From contig JAOPVE010000472.1 of assembly GCA_025963185.1 (NCBI GenBank), positions 1-64,000 of the forward strand: DNA of 64,000 bases. The letters are read 5' to 3'. The DNA is from Actinomycetes bacterium. Its GTDB lineage: Bacteria > Actinomycetota > Actinomycetes > Mycobacteriales > Cryptosporangiaceae. This document shows, piece by piece, positions 26,207 through 35,220 of this stretch. A model generated the notes under the pieces. That model was not told the origin of the DNA. It saw only the letters and a list, made by a program, of their open reading frames with translations, and searched no databases. Position numbers and translations under genes: made by a program. Position 1 is the first letter of the stretch. The number at the start of each line of letters is the position of its first letter.

Positions 26207-28204
26207 ATGACCGAGCTTGCGGCGCTGGCCGCTGCCGAGGGCGTCGCCACCGAGTACGTCGACTGGGAGGGCAATCCGGTCGTCGTGGCCGAGTCCACGC
26301 TGCGGGCGGTGCTGGACGCGCTGGGGCCCGGATCCGGGCGGGAGGGTACGGTCCCGCCGTTCGTCATGGCGAGGGCGGGCCGGGCGACGGAGGTGCCGGT
26401 CCGGGCCGATCCGTCCCGGGTTGGTTCTGTGCGGATCGAGTTGGAGGGCGGCGGGTTCCGGCAGGCCGAGGTCCGCGACGGGGTGGCCACGATCCCCGGT
26501 GATCTGCCCCCGGGCTGGCACACCCTGCGCGCCGGGGATGCGGTGGCTCCGCTCGCCGTCGCCCCCGCCAGGCTCGGCCTCCCGCCTGGCCGGGAGTGGG
26601 GGTTCATGGCGCAGCTGTACTCGATCCGCTCGGACCGGTCTTGGGGTTTCGGCGACCTCGGTGACCTGCGCGAGCTCGCCACCTGGAGCGGCCGGGACCT
26701 GGGCGCCGGGTTCGTGCTGGTCAACCCCCTGCACTCGGGGCCGGTCGTGCCGCCGCTGGAGAACTCGCCGTACCTGCCGAGCAGCCGCCGCTACGCCGAG
26801 CCGCTGTACCTGCGGGTCGAGGACGTCGAGGAGTACGCGGCGCTCCCGCCCGAGGCGCTGCGGGCCGCCGAGAAGCACGCGGGGCCGCTGCGGGAGACGA
26901 ACGGATCCGGCGAGCTGATCGACCGGGAGGCCGTCTGGGCGGTGAAGCGGCCGGTGCTCGAAGCGGTGTTCCGGATGCCGCGCGGCCCGGAGCGGGAGGC
27001 CGCGTTCCGGGCCTACGTCGGATCCGAGGGCGAGCCGCTGCGGAACTACGCCACCTGGGTCGCGCTCGCCGCCGAGCACGGCCACGACTGGCACGCCTGG
27101 CCCGAGGACCTGCGCCATCCCGGCTCGACCGCGGTCGCGGAGGCGCAGACCAGGCTCGCCGCTGAGATCGAATTCGTGCAATGGCTCCAATGGCTGCTGG
27201 ACGAGCAGTTGCGGCGCGCGCACGAGGCGGCGAAGGCGGCCGGGATGCCGATCGGGATCGTCCACGACCTCGCCGTGGGGGTCTCGCCGCACGGCGCGGA
27301 CTCCTGGGCGCTGCAGGACGTGCTCGCGCTCGGCGTCACCGTGGGCGCGCCTCCCGACGCGTTCAACCAGCAGGGCCAGAACTGGGCCCAGCCGCCGTGG
27401 TCGCCCCGGGCGCTCGCCGAGGCCGGGTACGCGCCGTACCGGGACCTGATCCGGACGCTGTTGCGGCACGCGGGCGGGATCCGGGTGGATCACGTGCTCG
27501 GCCTGTTCCGGCTGTGGTGGGTGCCCGAGGGGCAGGATCCGCTGGCCGGGACCTACGTGCGGTACGACGCCGAGGCGCTGGTGGGGATCCTCGCGCTGGA
27601 GGCCTACCGGGCGGGCGCGGTCGTGATCGGCGAGGACCTGGGCACCGTGGCACCGGGGGTGCGGGAGACCCTGGCCGACTTCGGGATCCTCGGGAGCTCG
27701 GTGCTGTGGTTCGAAGTGGACGACGAGGGGGATCCGCTGCCGCCGGACGAGTGGCGCGAGCTGTCGCTGGCCTCGCTCACCACGCATGACCTGCCGACCA
27801 CGGCCGCCGCGCTGACCGGCGAGCACGTGAACCTGCGGGCCGAACTGGGCCTGCTGACCCGCCCGGTGGCCGAGGAGCGGGAGGTCGACGCGGCCAACCG
27901 GCGTCGGATCGCGGACCAGCTCGCCGAGTATGGACTGCGCCCGGGCAGCGAGCAGGAGGCGATCGAGGCCATGCACCGCTACCTCACGCTCACCCCGGCC
28001 CGGCTGATCGGCGTGAGCCTGCCCGACGCCGTCGGCGACCGGCGCCCGCAGAACCTGCCCGGCACCAGCACCGAGTACCCGAACTGGTGCGTGCCGCTGA
28101 CCGACGGCGACGGCGAGCCCGTGCTGCTCGGTGACCTGTCGGCCCATCCGCAGGTGAAGGCGCTGGTCAAGACCCTCACGGACGGGCTGCGGCGGCCGCG
28201 CTAG
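26207..28204 (+). CDS. malQ: 4-alpha-glucanotransferase (amylomaltase)
   Basis: GH77 disproportionating enzyme that transfers maltodextrin segments in maltose/glycogen metabolism, cytoplasmic. The 665 residues include the actinobacterial N-terminal extension (residues 1-130) and then the barrel: GFMAQLYSIRSDRSWGFGD, NSPYLPSSRRYAEPLYL, GIRVDHVLGLFRLWWVPEG with the nucleophilic aspartate, VIGEDLGTVAPGVRETL with the acid/base glutamate, and TTHDLPTTAAAL with the third carboxylate. ATG 26207 matches the common start; GTG 26153 would add 18 residues including one rare TTA codon. It stands alone between the permease and the MarR gene. Confidence 0.93.
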   Translation: MTELAALAAAEGVATEYVDWEGNPVVVAESTLRAVLDALGPGSGREGTVPPFVMARAGRATEVPVRADPSRVGSVRIELEGGGFRQAEVRDGVATIPGDLPPGWHTLRAGDAVAPLAVAPARLGLPPGREWGFMAQLYSIRSDRSWGFGDLGDLRELATWSGRDLGAGFVLVNPLHSGPVVPPLENSPYLPSSRRYAEPLYLRVEDVEEYAALPPEALRAAEKHAGPLRETNGSGELIDREAVWAVKRPVLEAVFRMPRGPEREAAFRAYVGSEGEPLRNYATWVALAAEHGHDWHAWPEDLRHPGSTAVAEAQTRLAAEIEFVQWLQWLLDEQLRRAHEAAKAAGMPIGIVHDLAVGVSPHGADSWALQDVLALGVTVGAPPDAFNQQGQNWAQPPWSPRALAEAGYAPYRDLIRTLLRHAGGIRVDHVLGLFRLWWVPEGQDPLAGTYVRYDAEALVGILALEAYRAGAVVIGEDLGTVAPGVRETLADFGILGSSVLWFEVDDEGDPLPPDEWRELSLASLTTHDLPTTAAALTGEHVNLRAELGLLTRPVAEEREVDAANRRRIADQLAEYGLRPGSEQEAIEAMHRYLTLTPARLIGVSLPDAVGDRRPQNLPGTSTEYPNWCVPLTDGDGEPVLLGDLSAHPQVKALVKTLTDGLRRPR

Positions 28205-28259
28205 GGCGGTCCGCCTGCCGTGCTGCTGGGACGCCGGTGGTTCAGTTGCCGGGGCTCGT

Positions 28260-28697
28260 TCAGCTGCCCGAAGGCAGGGCGGCGATCGCGGCGAGGACCC
28301 GGCGGACCACCTCGTAGTCGGTGTCGGGGATCGATCCGAACAGCCGGCCGGCCACCTCGTCGGCCGCGGCCCGGGCGGATCGCAGCAGCTCGCGCCCCGT
28401 GCCGGTCAGCTCGACGAGGCGTGCGCGCCGGTCCCCCGGGTCGGGCTGGCGGACTGCGGCCCCGATCCGTTCGAGGTCGTCGATGGTGCGGACCATGCCG
28501 GACTTGTCGGCCCCCAGGGCGTCCACGAGCTGGGTCTGGCTGAGCTTGCCGCGAGCGTCGAGCACCAGCAGGACGCCCAGGTGGCGGGCCTCGATGCCGA
28601 GCGGCGAGAGGGCCTCGCTGGCCTCCTTCGCGGCACGCCGGTGCGCGACCCGCAGCAGCAGGCCGAGCTCGGACCGGGACTCGAAGGGCACCCGCAT
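28260..28697 (-). CDS. MarR-family transcriptional regulator
   Basis: A 145-residue winged-helix repressor. The DNA-binding core is LSPLGIEARHLGVLLVLDARGKLSQTQLVDALGADKSGMVRTIDDLERIGAAVRQPDPGDRRARLVELT, including the wing motif DRRARLVELT. Start ATG 28697 (MRVPFESRSELGLLLRVAHRRA) is chosen; the frame is open upstream but crosses the divergent gene. The 55-bp gap to the membrane-protein gene contains two inverted repeats, so it probably represses itself and the membrane protein / multicopper oxidase pair. The ligand is unknown. Confidence 0.9.
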   Translation of the reverse strand: MRVPFESRSELGLLLRVAHRRAAKEASEALSPLGIEARHLGVLLVLDARGKLSQTQLVDALGADKSGMVRTIDDLERIGAAVRQPDPGDRRARLVELTGTGRELLRSARAAADEVAGRLFGSIPDTDYEVVRRVLAAIAALPSGS

Positions 28698-28709
28698 ATC
28701 GTAGCGACA

Positions 28710-28737
28710 GTGAGATAGTCTCACGTGAAACTGTTTC
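28710..28737. promoter_or_regulatory. candidate MarR operators
   Basis: Two inverted repeats in the MarR / membrane-protein divergent gap: GTGAGA-TAG-TCTCAC (28710-28724) and GAAAC-T-GTTTC (28727-28737). Both have perfect arms. Spacing and location fit a repressor acting on both genes. Binding is inferred. Confidence 0.5.
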
Positions 28738-28752
28738 GAATGGGAGATTCTT

Positions 28753-29160
28753 GTGACCCGACGATGGCCGCTCTGGCTGCTCCGTGTCGTCCTCACGGCG
28801 GCCGTGATCCAGTTCGCCGACCAGGCCGTCCTCGCCGGGCAGTTCCTCGGTGGCACCTACTCCTCGCTCCAGGGGCACCGGGACAACGCGACCGGGGCGG
28901 GGCTCACGATCCTCGCGGCCGTCGTGCCCGCGGTCCTGGTCCGGTGGCCGGGGCGCGGTCCGTGGTGGCCGATCGCCGCGTGCCTGGGGCTGTTCGCGCT
29001 CACGGGGGCGCAGATCGCGGTGGGCTTCGCGCGGATCCTGCCGCTGCACCTGCCGCTCGGGGTGGCGATCATCGGGCTCACCGCGTGGCTGACCATCTGG
29101 TCGTGGCGGTACCGGCCCGCCGCCGTACTCGCGCCGGTTCCCGCGGAGGCCGCCGCGTGA
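28753..29160 (+). CDS. small four-helix membrane protein paired with a multicopper oxidase
   Basis: A 135-residue integral membrane protein with four hydrophobic helices (about residues 6-26, 46-64, 72-92, 100-119). A motif RILPLHLPLGVAIIG contains a histidine within a helix, which might bind heme or metal, but this is not shown. GTG 28753 with a GGGAGA site is the start. Its stop overlaps the GTG of the multicopper oxidase gene by 4 nt, so the two are made together. It may anchor or donate electrons to the oxidase, or handle copper; no family name is recognised. Confidence 0.75.
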   Translation: MTRRWPLWLLRVVLTAAVIQFADQAVLAGQFLGGTYSSLQGHRDNATGAGLTILAAVVPAVLVRWPGRGPWWPIAACLGLFALTGAQIAVGFARILPLHLPLGVAIIGLTAWLTIWSWRYRPAAVLAPVPAEAAA

Positions 29161-30578
29161 ACAGACGGCACGTCCTCGGGCTGATCGGCGGGGCCGCCGT
29201 CGCCACCGGGATCGGCGTGCCGTTCGCCACCGGGATCGCCGGATCTACCTCGACGGGCCGCCAGTTCCGCAGCGCGCTCCGGCTGCCGAAGCCGTTCACC
29301 AGGCCACTCACCGTGCCGCGCGTGCTCGACGCGGCGGCGGGCCCCGTGTCGATCGTGCAGCGGCCGGGGATGGCCGAGATCCTGCCCGGGATCCAGACGC
29401 CGATCTGGGGGTACGGCGGCGAGTTCCCGGGTCCGACGATCCGTGCGCGCAGCGGCCGTCCGGCGATCGTCGAGCACCACAACGACCTGCCCGTTCCCGT
29501 CGTCGTCCACCTGCACGGCGGCCACACCCCGCCGGGCGACGACGGCTACCCGACGGACGTGCTGCCGCTCGGCGGGATCCGCCGGTACACCTACCCGGGG
29601 CAGCAGCGCGCGGCCACGCTCTGGTACCACGACCACCGGATGGACGCGACCGGCCAGTCCGTCTGGCGCGGGCTCGCCGGGTTCCACCTGATCGGCGACG
29701 ACGAGGACGACGCGCTCCCGCTCCCGCGCGCCGAGCGGGACCTCCCGCTGCTCATCGCCGATCGCGCGTTCGCCGCCGACGGATCCCTCGCGTACCCGCA
29801 GGCTGCCGAGGGGGTACTCGGGGACGTGATCACGGTCAACGGGCGCGCCTGGCCCTACGCCGAGGTGGCCGGGGCCAGGTACCGCGTCCGGCTGCTCAAC
29901 GCGTCGAATGCGCGGCGGTACCGGCTCGCGCTGGATCCGCCCGGCGCGATCGTGCAGATCGGGAGCGACGGCGGACTGCTCGGGCGCCCGGTGACCCACG
30001 ACGCCGTCGAACTGGCGCCCGGCGAGCGGGTCGACGCCGTGGTGGACTTCGGGCGCTACCGGCCCGGATCCGCGGTGCGGCTCGTCAACACCTTCGGTTC
30101 CGGATCCACCCGGGACGTCATGCGGTTCCAGGTCGGATCGAGGGCCGCCGACGACTCCACCGTCCCCGCCCGGCTCTCGACCGTGGATCCGCTGCCGACC
30201 CCCACCCGCACCCGGACCTTCCGCTTCCACGCCGGCGGGGTACACGGCATGAAGGGCTGGCTGGTGAACGGCGAGCCCTTCCGGCCGGGCGTCCCGGTGG
30301 CGCGCCCGCGGCTCGGCGACACCGAGGTCTGGGAGCTCACCTCGGATCTGCATCACCCCGTCCACGTGCACCTCGGCCAGTTCCAGGTGCTCGGCAGGGG
30401 GATCCGCGGGCCCGGCGCGCACGACGCCGGCTGGAAGGACACCATCGACCTGCGGCCCGCCGAGCAGGCCCGGATCGCGGTCCGCTTCACCGACTACACC
30501 GGCCGCTACCTGCTGCACTGCCACAACCTCGAACACGAGGACATGGCGATGATGGCCGAGTTCGAAACGACCCGCTAA
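29157..30578 (+). CDS. Tat-exported multicopper oxidase
   Basis: A 473-residue laccase/CueO-type enzyme that oxidises substrates and reduces oxygen to water outside the membrane. The N-terminus MNRRHVLGLIGGAAVA has a twin-arginine signal, fitting export of a folded copper protein. All four copper motifs are seen: HLHGGH (HxHG), WYHDHRMD (HxH), HHPVHVHLGQF (HPxHxH) and HCHNLEHEDMAMM, where HCH supplies T2/T3 and T1 ligands and Met is the axial T1 ligand. Substrate is unknown; copper or phenol oxidation are options. GTG 29157 overlaps the preceding stop. Regulation by the divergent MarR protein is likely. Confidence 0.93.
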   Translation: MNRRHVLGLIGGAAVATGIGVPFATGIAGSTSTGRQFRSALRLPKPFTRPLTVPRVLDAAAGPVSIVQRPGMAEILPGIQTPIWGYGGEFPGPTIRARSGRPAIVEHHNDLPVPVVVHLHGGHTPPGDDGYPTDVLPLGGIRRYTYPGQQRAATLWYHDHRMDATGQSVWRGLAGFHLIGDDEDDALPLPRAERDLPLLIADRAFAADGSLAYPQAAEGVLGDVITVNGRAWPYAEVAGARYRVRLLNASNARRYRLALDPPGAIVQIGSDGGLLGRPVTHDAVELAPGERVDAVVDFGRYRPGSAVRLVNTFGSGSTRDVMRFQVGSRAADDSTVPARLSTVDPLPTPTRTRTFRFHAGGVHGMKGWLVNGEPFRPGVPVARPRLGDTEVWELTSDLHHPVHVHLGQFQVLGRGIRGPGAHDAGWKDTIDLRPAEQARIAVRFTDYTGRYLLHCHNLEHEDMAMMAEFETTR

Positions 30579-30638
30579 CCCCCACCCAGCCCCGCCAAAG
30601 CCCCGCCCCGCCCCGCGCCTGCCGGGCCCCACGTCGCC

Positions 30639-30688
30639 GAAGTGCGGTAACTCCGGCCGGTCAGGACCGGTCGCGGTTACCGCACTTC
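30639..30688. repeat. 50-bp palindromic repeat, copy C
   Basis: Perfect 13-bp outer arms, inner arms GGCCGGTC and GACCGGTC. It lies between the convergent multicopper oxidase and ung genes (60 bp after the oxidase stop, 30 bp after the ung stop). Neither gene ends in the repeat here. Confidence 0.9.
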
Positions 30689-30717
30689 GGGTAGGTGCGG
30701 CGGGTGCGGCGGGTCGG

Positions 30718-31395
30718 CTAGGGGAGTTTCCAGTCGATCGGGTCGGCGCCGAGGTCTTCGAGTTCGGCGTTGATGCGGCTGAAGGGGCGGGATCCGAAGA
30801 AGCCGCGATCGGCCGACATCGGGCTCGGGTGGGCGGACTCGACGATCGGCACGTCCTGGAGCCACGGCCGCAGGTTCTGCGCGTCGCGTCCCCACAGGAT
30901 CGCCCCGAGCGGCTCGTCACGGGAGGCCAGCGCCCGGATCGCCTGCTCGGTCACGGCCTCCCAGCCCTTGCCGCGGTGCGAGCCGGACAGCCCGGGAGCG
31001 ACGGTGAGGACCCTGTTGAGCAGCAGGACTCCGCGCTCGGTCCACGGGGTGAGGTCGCCGTTCGAGGGCATCGGGTGGCCGAGATCCTCGGTGTACTCGC
31101 GGAAGATGTTGACCAGGCTGCGCGGCAGCGGACGGGTTTCCGGCGCGACCGAGAACGACAGCCCGACCGGGTGGCCGGGAGTGGGGTACGGATCCTGGCC
31201 GACGATCAGCACCCGGACCTCGTCGAACGGCTGCTGGAACGCGCGCAGGACGTTCGCCCCGGCCGGGAGGTAGCTGCGCCCGGCGGCGATCTCCTCGCGC
31301 AGGAACGAGCCGAGGGTGGCGATCTGCTCCTCTACGGGCGCCAGCGCGCGGGCCCAGCCCGCCTCCACGACGTCGGCCAGCGGACGGGCGGCCAT
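30718..31395 (-). CDS. ung: uracil-DNA glycosylase, family 1
   Basis: Removes uracil from DNA to start base-excision repair. The 225 residues carry the catalytic water-activating loop [20 protein letters not shown] (Asp in GQDPY), the SNGDLTPW region, the [12 protein letters not shown] strand, and the DNA-intercalation loop [21 protein letters not shown]. Position 6 of the first motif is Pro rather than the His of E. coli GQDPYH, common in actinobacterial Ung. ATG 31395 (MAARPL) is preferred over the GTG three codons earlier. Confidence 0.95.
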   Translation of the reverse strand: MAARPLADVVEAGWARALAPVEEQIATLGSFLREEIAAGRSYLPAGANVLRAFQQPFDEVRVLIVGQDPYPTPGHPVGLSFSVAPETRPLPRSLVNIFREYTEDLGHPMPSNGDLTPWTERGVLLLNRVLTVAPGLSGSHRGKGWEAVTEQAIRALASRDEPLGAILWGRDAQNLRPWLQDVPIVESAHPSPMSADRGFFGSRPFSRINAELEDLGADPIDWKLP

Positions 31396-31493
31396 CAGCG
31401 GCACTCAACCATCGACATGCCACCCGAGCCTAGTGCCACCCACCCGTCCCGCGCGGACCGGGCGGGTGGCACCAGAACGAGCTACAGCACGAT

Positions 31494-32597
31494 CTACAGC
31501 GCCACCAGGCGGGACAGCGTGCGCGGGTCGACGACGCCGTCCGAGGGCAGTGCGGAGGCGGTCTGGAACTGCTTGACCGCGGACTCGGTGCCGGGGCCGA
31601 ACCCGCCGTCCACAGTGAGCGGGAAGCCCTTGGCGACGAGCCGGGTCTGCACGGCCTTCACGGCCTCGCCGGACGCGCCCTTGGACAGCTCGTTGGCGAG
31701 CTGTCCCCAGGTCTGGCCGCCCGCGACGCCGTCGACGATCGCGGTCTTCTCCTTCTGGAAGGCCCGGACCGCCGTGTCAGTGCCGCCGCCGAAGTCGCCG
31801 TCGGCCACGATCACCGATCCCCAGGCGCGGAGCAGGAGCTGGAGGATGACGACCTGGTCGCCCTTCGAGCCCTTCTTCAGGGAGGTCCACACCGGCTGGG
31901 TGGGATCGCCGCCGATGCGCGCTGCGATGTCGGCGCGCAGCTGGGGAAGCAGCGCGTAGAGCTGGTCGCCGGGGCAGTCGGTGTCGTTGAAGTTGCGGTG
32001 CCCGTAGACCTGGTACGGGCGGATCCGGTACTGCCAGCAGATGTAGGTCGAGAGGTCGACCAGCGCGGCGTAGTGCTCGGCGCTGGGGGCGACCTGCATG
32101 TAGTTGCCCTCGTTCTCCATGCCGATCGCCTTGTCGTTCTGGCCGACGCAGTGCGCGGACAGGACGTCCTCGTGGCCGTTCTGGAGCGCCTCAAGGCTGC
32201 GGTGTCGGCCCTCCATGATGTGGCCGCCGCGGCTGAGCGTGAAGTGCTGGCCGGTGTCGATCCAGGTGGGGCGGGTCATGTGGTCGGCCTGGATGTCACG
32301 GGCGAGCTGGAAGGCGTGCTGGAGCGAGTAGTCGGTGGAGTTCGCGGACGCGGTGTGGTGGATGAACAGCTTCGTCGGTGGCTTGTTGACGACGGTGACG
32401 GGCACTGAGGACGGAACGGCGCCCCACTCGCTGGTCGGGTGGATCAGGGGCACGGCCGGCGTGCCGTCCGCATACGCGGCCTGCGAGACCGTGAGTGTCG
32501 TGATGCCGGGCAGCAGCAGTCCCGCGCCGGTGGCGGCGGTCAGCCCGAAGAACTTGCGGCGGCTTAAGCCAGCCTGGACCCCGTTGTTGTCGTTCAC
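31494..32597 (-). CDS. Tat-exported N-acetylmuramoyl-L-alanine amidase with peptidoglycan-binding domains
   Basis: A 367-residue secreted peptidoglycan hydrolase. The N-terminus contains the twin-arginine motif SRRKFFG followed by a hydrophobic stretch. Residues about 75-225 form a PGRP/amidase_2 domain: LFIHHTAS with the first zinc histidine, HFTLSRGGHIMEGRH, SAHCVGQNDKAIGMENEGNY, and YGHRNFNDTDCPGDQLY with the last zinc ligands. Two PG_binding_1 domains follow (about 235-300 and 305-365; GDFGGGTDTAVRAFQ and GGFGPGTESAVKQFQ). GTG 32597 with a GGAAGG site is chosen. Probably acts in wall remodelling. Confidence 0.92.
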   Translation of the reverse strand: MNDNNGVQAGLSRRKFFGLTAATGAGLLLPGITTLTVSQAAYADGTPAVPLIHPTSEWGAVPSSVPVTVVNKPPTKLFIHHTASANSTDYSLQHAFQLARDIQADHMTRPTWIDTGQHFTLSRGGHIMEGRHRSLEALQNGHEDVLSAHCVGQNDKAIGMENEGNYMQVAPSAEHYAALVDLSTYICWQYRIRPYQVYGHRNFNDTDCPGDQLYALLPQLRADIAARIGGDPTQPVWTSLKKGSKGDQVVILQLLLRAWGSVIVADGDFGGGTDTAVRAFQKEKTAIVDGVAGGQTWGQLANELSKGASGEAVKAVQTRLVAKGFPLTVDGGFGPGTESAVKQFQTASALPSDGVVDPRTLSRLVAL

Positions 32598-32780
32598 GTC
32601 CCATACCTTCCGCTCGGCGCCCCCGGCTGTTGGTACTACGGGCGTCAAGAGGCCCGGGCACCGGTGAGCGCCGCCATCGTGGCAGGGCCGGGAACGGGCG
32701 GGCAACGGTCTGGGACACCTGGGACGTAAGCACCGCGCTGACCTGCGGCTATGGGTCAACGAGGGGACGCTGGTGGGACG

Positions 32781-33548
32781 TCAGGACGGCGGGTTCTCCG
32801 CGAGCTGCATGATGCTGAACGAGGCGCCCGACGGATCCGACAGGACGGCGATCCGGCCGTAGGGAGAGTCGAAGGGGCCCTGGTCGACGGATCCGCCGAG
32901 TTCGGCCACCTTCTCGGCTGCCTTGTCGCAGTCGTCCACCGCGAAGTAGTTCATCCACTGCGCGGGAGCGTCGGAGTCCTCGCCCGTGCGCAGGTGGCCC
33001 GCGACCTGGCGGCCGTCCACGAGGAACACGGTGTAGTCGAAATTGACGCCGTCGCCGATCTGCTCGGTCTTGACGCCGAACACCGCGGGGTAGAAGTCGT
33101 CGTTGACCGGGCTGCTGACCTCGTTCCAGCAGAGCGTGCCCGGCTCGTTGACCTTCTCCGCGCCGACGAGTTGCCCGGCCTCCCAGACGCCGAAGACCGC
33201 TCCGGACGGATCCTCGGCGACGCACATCCGGCCCGCGCCGAGCACGTCCATCGGGTCGGTCCGGATCTGGCCGCCGTGGTCGCGGATCCGCTGGGCGGTC
33301 TCGTCGACGTCCTCGCTGGCCAGGTAGCAGATCCAGCCGGTGGGCTGGCCGGGGCCGGTCGCCGCGGTCAGGCCCGCCACCTTCGCCCCCTGCACGGACG
33401 CGGTCGGGTAGCCGTACTCGTCGTCGTCGCCGGTGCTGAATTGCCAGCCGAACAACTCGCCGTAGAACCGCTGCGCGTTCTCGGGGTCGGGCGTGGTCAG
33501 GTCCACCCAGCAGGGCGTGCCCTGGGCGTAGACGGTCCGGTCGGCCAT
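32781..33548 (-). CDS. two-domain VOC (glyoxalase / bleomycin-resistance) family protein
   Basis: A 255-residue cytoplasmic protein with two vicinal-oxygen-chelate modules. The first reads GTPCWVDLTTPDPENAQRFYGELFGWQF... DPSGAVFGVWEA, the second GTLCWNEVSSPVNDDFYPAVFGVKTEQ... DPSGASFSIMQL. This tandem form is common in Streptomyces and relatives and is often annotated as hydroxylase or glyoxalase-like without proven activity. ATG 33548 (MADRTVYAQG) with a GAGGGAG site upstream is the start. It is a single-gene unit divergent from the PaaK-like operon. Confidence 0.87.
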   Translation of the reverse strand: MADRTVYAQGTPCWVDLTTPDPENAQRFYGELFGWQFSTGDDDEYGYPTASVQGAKVAGLTAATGPGQPTGWICYLASEDVDETAQRIRDHGGQIRTDPMDVLGAGRMCVAEDPSGAVFGVWEAGQLVGAEKVNEPGTLCWNEVSSPVNDDFYPAVFGVKTEQIGDGVNFDYTVFLVDGRQVAGHLRTGEDSDAPAQWMNYFAVDDCDKAAEKVAELGGSVDQGPFDSPYGRIAVLSDPSGASFSIMQLAENPPS

Positions 33549-33740
33549 GTCCGCTCCCTCTTGTTCCCTATGGCGGCTCTTTGCGGCGGCTCTGCACCGA
33601 TTCCCGCCACCGTCCACTTCAACACCTCCGGGCTCGCCTCGCGTTGAGGCAGAGGTGGCGTGTCTTGCCTTCGGGAGGCTCGGATATCGTCCGGCAGGCG
33701 CGGGTCGCCTGGGCGGGTTCCGGGTGCGGAGGAGGACGGT

Positions 33741-35039
33741 GTGCCGTATTGGAACCCTAAGACAGAAACTCTTTCCCGGGATCGACTCCGGGCACTGCAG
33801 CTATCCAAGCTCCGCAGCGTCGCCACCTGGGCGCAGGCGCGCAGCCCGTTCTACCGGCGCTCGTTCGCCGCTGCCGGGTTCGCCCCGGAGCAGCTCCGCG
33901 GGTGGGACGACCTGCGCCGGATCCCGCTGCTGACCAGGGACGAGTGGATGGCCTCCCAGGCCCAGCACCCGCCGTACGGGGACCTGCTCGCCGTGGATCC
34001 GGCCCGGGCGAGCCGCCTGCACACCACGTCGGGCACCACCGGGGCGGATCCGCTGCGCGCCCTCGACACCCGGTCCGACTGGGCGTGGGCCGCCGAGCTG
34101 TGGTGCTACGCGATCTGGGGCTGCGGAATCCGGCCGGGCGATATCGCGTACCTGGCGTTCGGCTACGGATCCTTCATCGGCTTCTGGGGGCTGCACTACG
34201 GGTTCGAGAAGGCGGGGGTACTCACGATCCCGGGCGGTGCGCAGAACACCGAGCAACGGATCCGCCAGCTCGTGGCCTTCGGGGCGACCGTGGTGGCCTC
34301 GACGCCGACCTACGCGCTCCGGCTCGCCCAGGAGGCCGCCCGGATCGGGGCCGACCTGCGCGGATCGGCGGTCCGCACGCTGATCCTCTCCGGCGAGCCG
34401 TGCCCGCCGCAGACCCGGGCGCTCATCGAGGACGCCTGGGGCGCGCGCACCTTCGACACGGCGGGCATGACCGAGATCGGCACGATCTTCCTGTTCGAGT
34501 GCGCGGACCGTCCCGGCGGCGGCCACGTCATCGAGGACCACCTGATCGAGGAGGTCGCGGATCCGGAGACCGGCGATCCGGTGGGCTACGGCGAGCTGGG
34601 GGAGCGGATCGTGACCTCGTTCGGCCGATCCGCCGTGCCGTTGCTGCGCTACCGGACTGCGGACCTGGTGCGGAAGGTCCCCGCAGGCACGTGCTCGTGC
34701 GGGCGGACCTTCGATCTCTACGAGGGCGGGGTGCTGGGGCGCACCGATGACATGAAGCTGGTCCGGGGCACGAACGTGTACCCGCGGGCCGTGGAGGGGA
34801 TCGTCCGGGAGTTCGCGTCGGTCGGCGAGTTCCAGATCCGGCTGTTCACCACCCCGGACCTGCGGGACGAGATCACCGTCCGGATCGAGGCGCCCGAGGA
34901 CCCGGACCTGTTGGGCGACTTGCGGCGGCGGCTCGCGGCGGCGCACGAGGGCCTGCGCTTCCAGATCGAGCGGGTACCTGGCGGCTCGCTGCCGCGCTTC
35001 GAGCTGAAAGCTCGGCGGGTGGTGGACGCCCGTGCGTGA
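33741..35039 (+). CDS. PaaK-like aryl-CoA ligase (AMP-forming)
   Basis: A 432-residue adenylate-forming ligase of the phenylacetate-CoA ligase type. Motifs: HTTSGTTGADPLRA (P-loop), FDTAGMTEIGTIFLFECAD (aromatic-acid site region), LLRYRTADLVRKV and GRTDDMKLVRGTNVYPRAVEGIVREF (C-terminal domain), plus a Cys-rich hairpin CSCGRTFDLYEG. It starts at GTG 33741 with GGAGGA upstream; the longer frame is not conserved. It is translationally coupled through the 62-residue gene to a fused monooxygenase that acts on anthraniloyl- or salicylyl-CoA, so the substrate is probably anthranilate or salicylate (inference). Confidence 0.88.
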   Translation: MPYWNPKTETLSRDRLRALQLSKLRSVATWAQARSPFYRRSFAAAGFAPEQLRGWDDLRRIPLLTRDEWMASQAQHPPYGDLLAVDPARASRLHTTSGTTGADPLRALDTRSDWAWAAELWCYAIWGCGIRPGDIAYLAFGYGSFIGFWGLHYGFEKAGVLTIPGGAQNTEQRIRQLVAFGATVVASTPTYALRLAQEAARIGADLRGSAVRTLILSGEPCPPQTRALIEDAWGARTFDTAGMTEIGTIFLFECADRPGGGHVIEDHLIEEVADPETGDPVGYGELGERIVTSFGRSAVPLLRYRTADLVRKVPAGTCSCGRTFDLYEGGVLGRTDDMKLVRGTNVYPRAVEGIVREFASVGEFQIRLFTTPDLRDEITVRIEAPEDPDLLGDLRRRLAAAHEGLRFQIERVPGGSLPRFELKARRVVDARA

Positions 35040-35220
35040 CCTCATGGGGAACGAGCTGACCCCGCACGAGATCCGGCTGCTCGCCGTGCACCGGGAGCTC
35101 GTGGCGCTGGCTGGCGAGCCGCTGGCGCCGGTGGCCGCGGCCGGGGTCCGGGCGGCGCTCGCGCAGATCGCGCAGGTCACGGGCTCGCTGGGGCTGGTGC
35201 ACGAGCCGCGGGATCTCTGA
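35032..35220 (+). CDS. 62-residue protein linking ligase and fused monooxygenase
   Basis: A small helical soluble protein (NELTPHEIRLLAVHRELV, then an Ala-rich helix and LGLVHEPRDL). The start is GTG 35032 (overlapping the ligase stop by 8 nt) or ATG 35044, and the stop overlaps the ATG of the next gene by one base, so it is tightly coupled on both sides. That positions it as a real operon member, possibly a subunit or chaperone of the ligase or hydroxylase. No domain is recognised. GC-rich DNA makes chance ORFs common, so the overlaps are the main evidence. Confidence 0.65.
   Translation: MRDLMGNELTPHEIRLLAVHRELVALAGEPLAPVAAAGVRAALAQIAQVTGSLGLVHEPRDL

Noticed and set aside
31170-31200. GQDPYP in Ung as a lost catalytic His
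   Set aside because: The catalytic Asp and the HPSP loop are present; Pro at this place is common in actinobacterial Ung.
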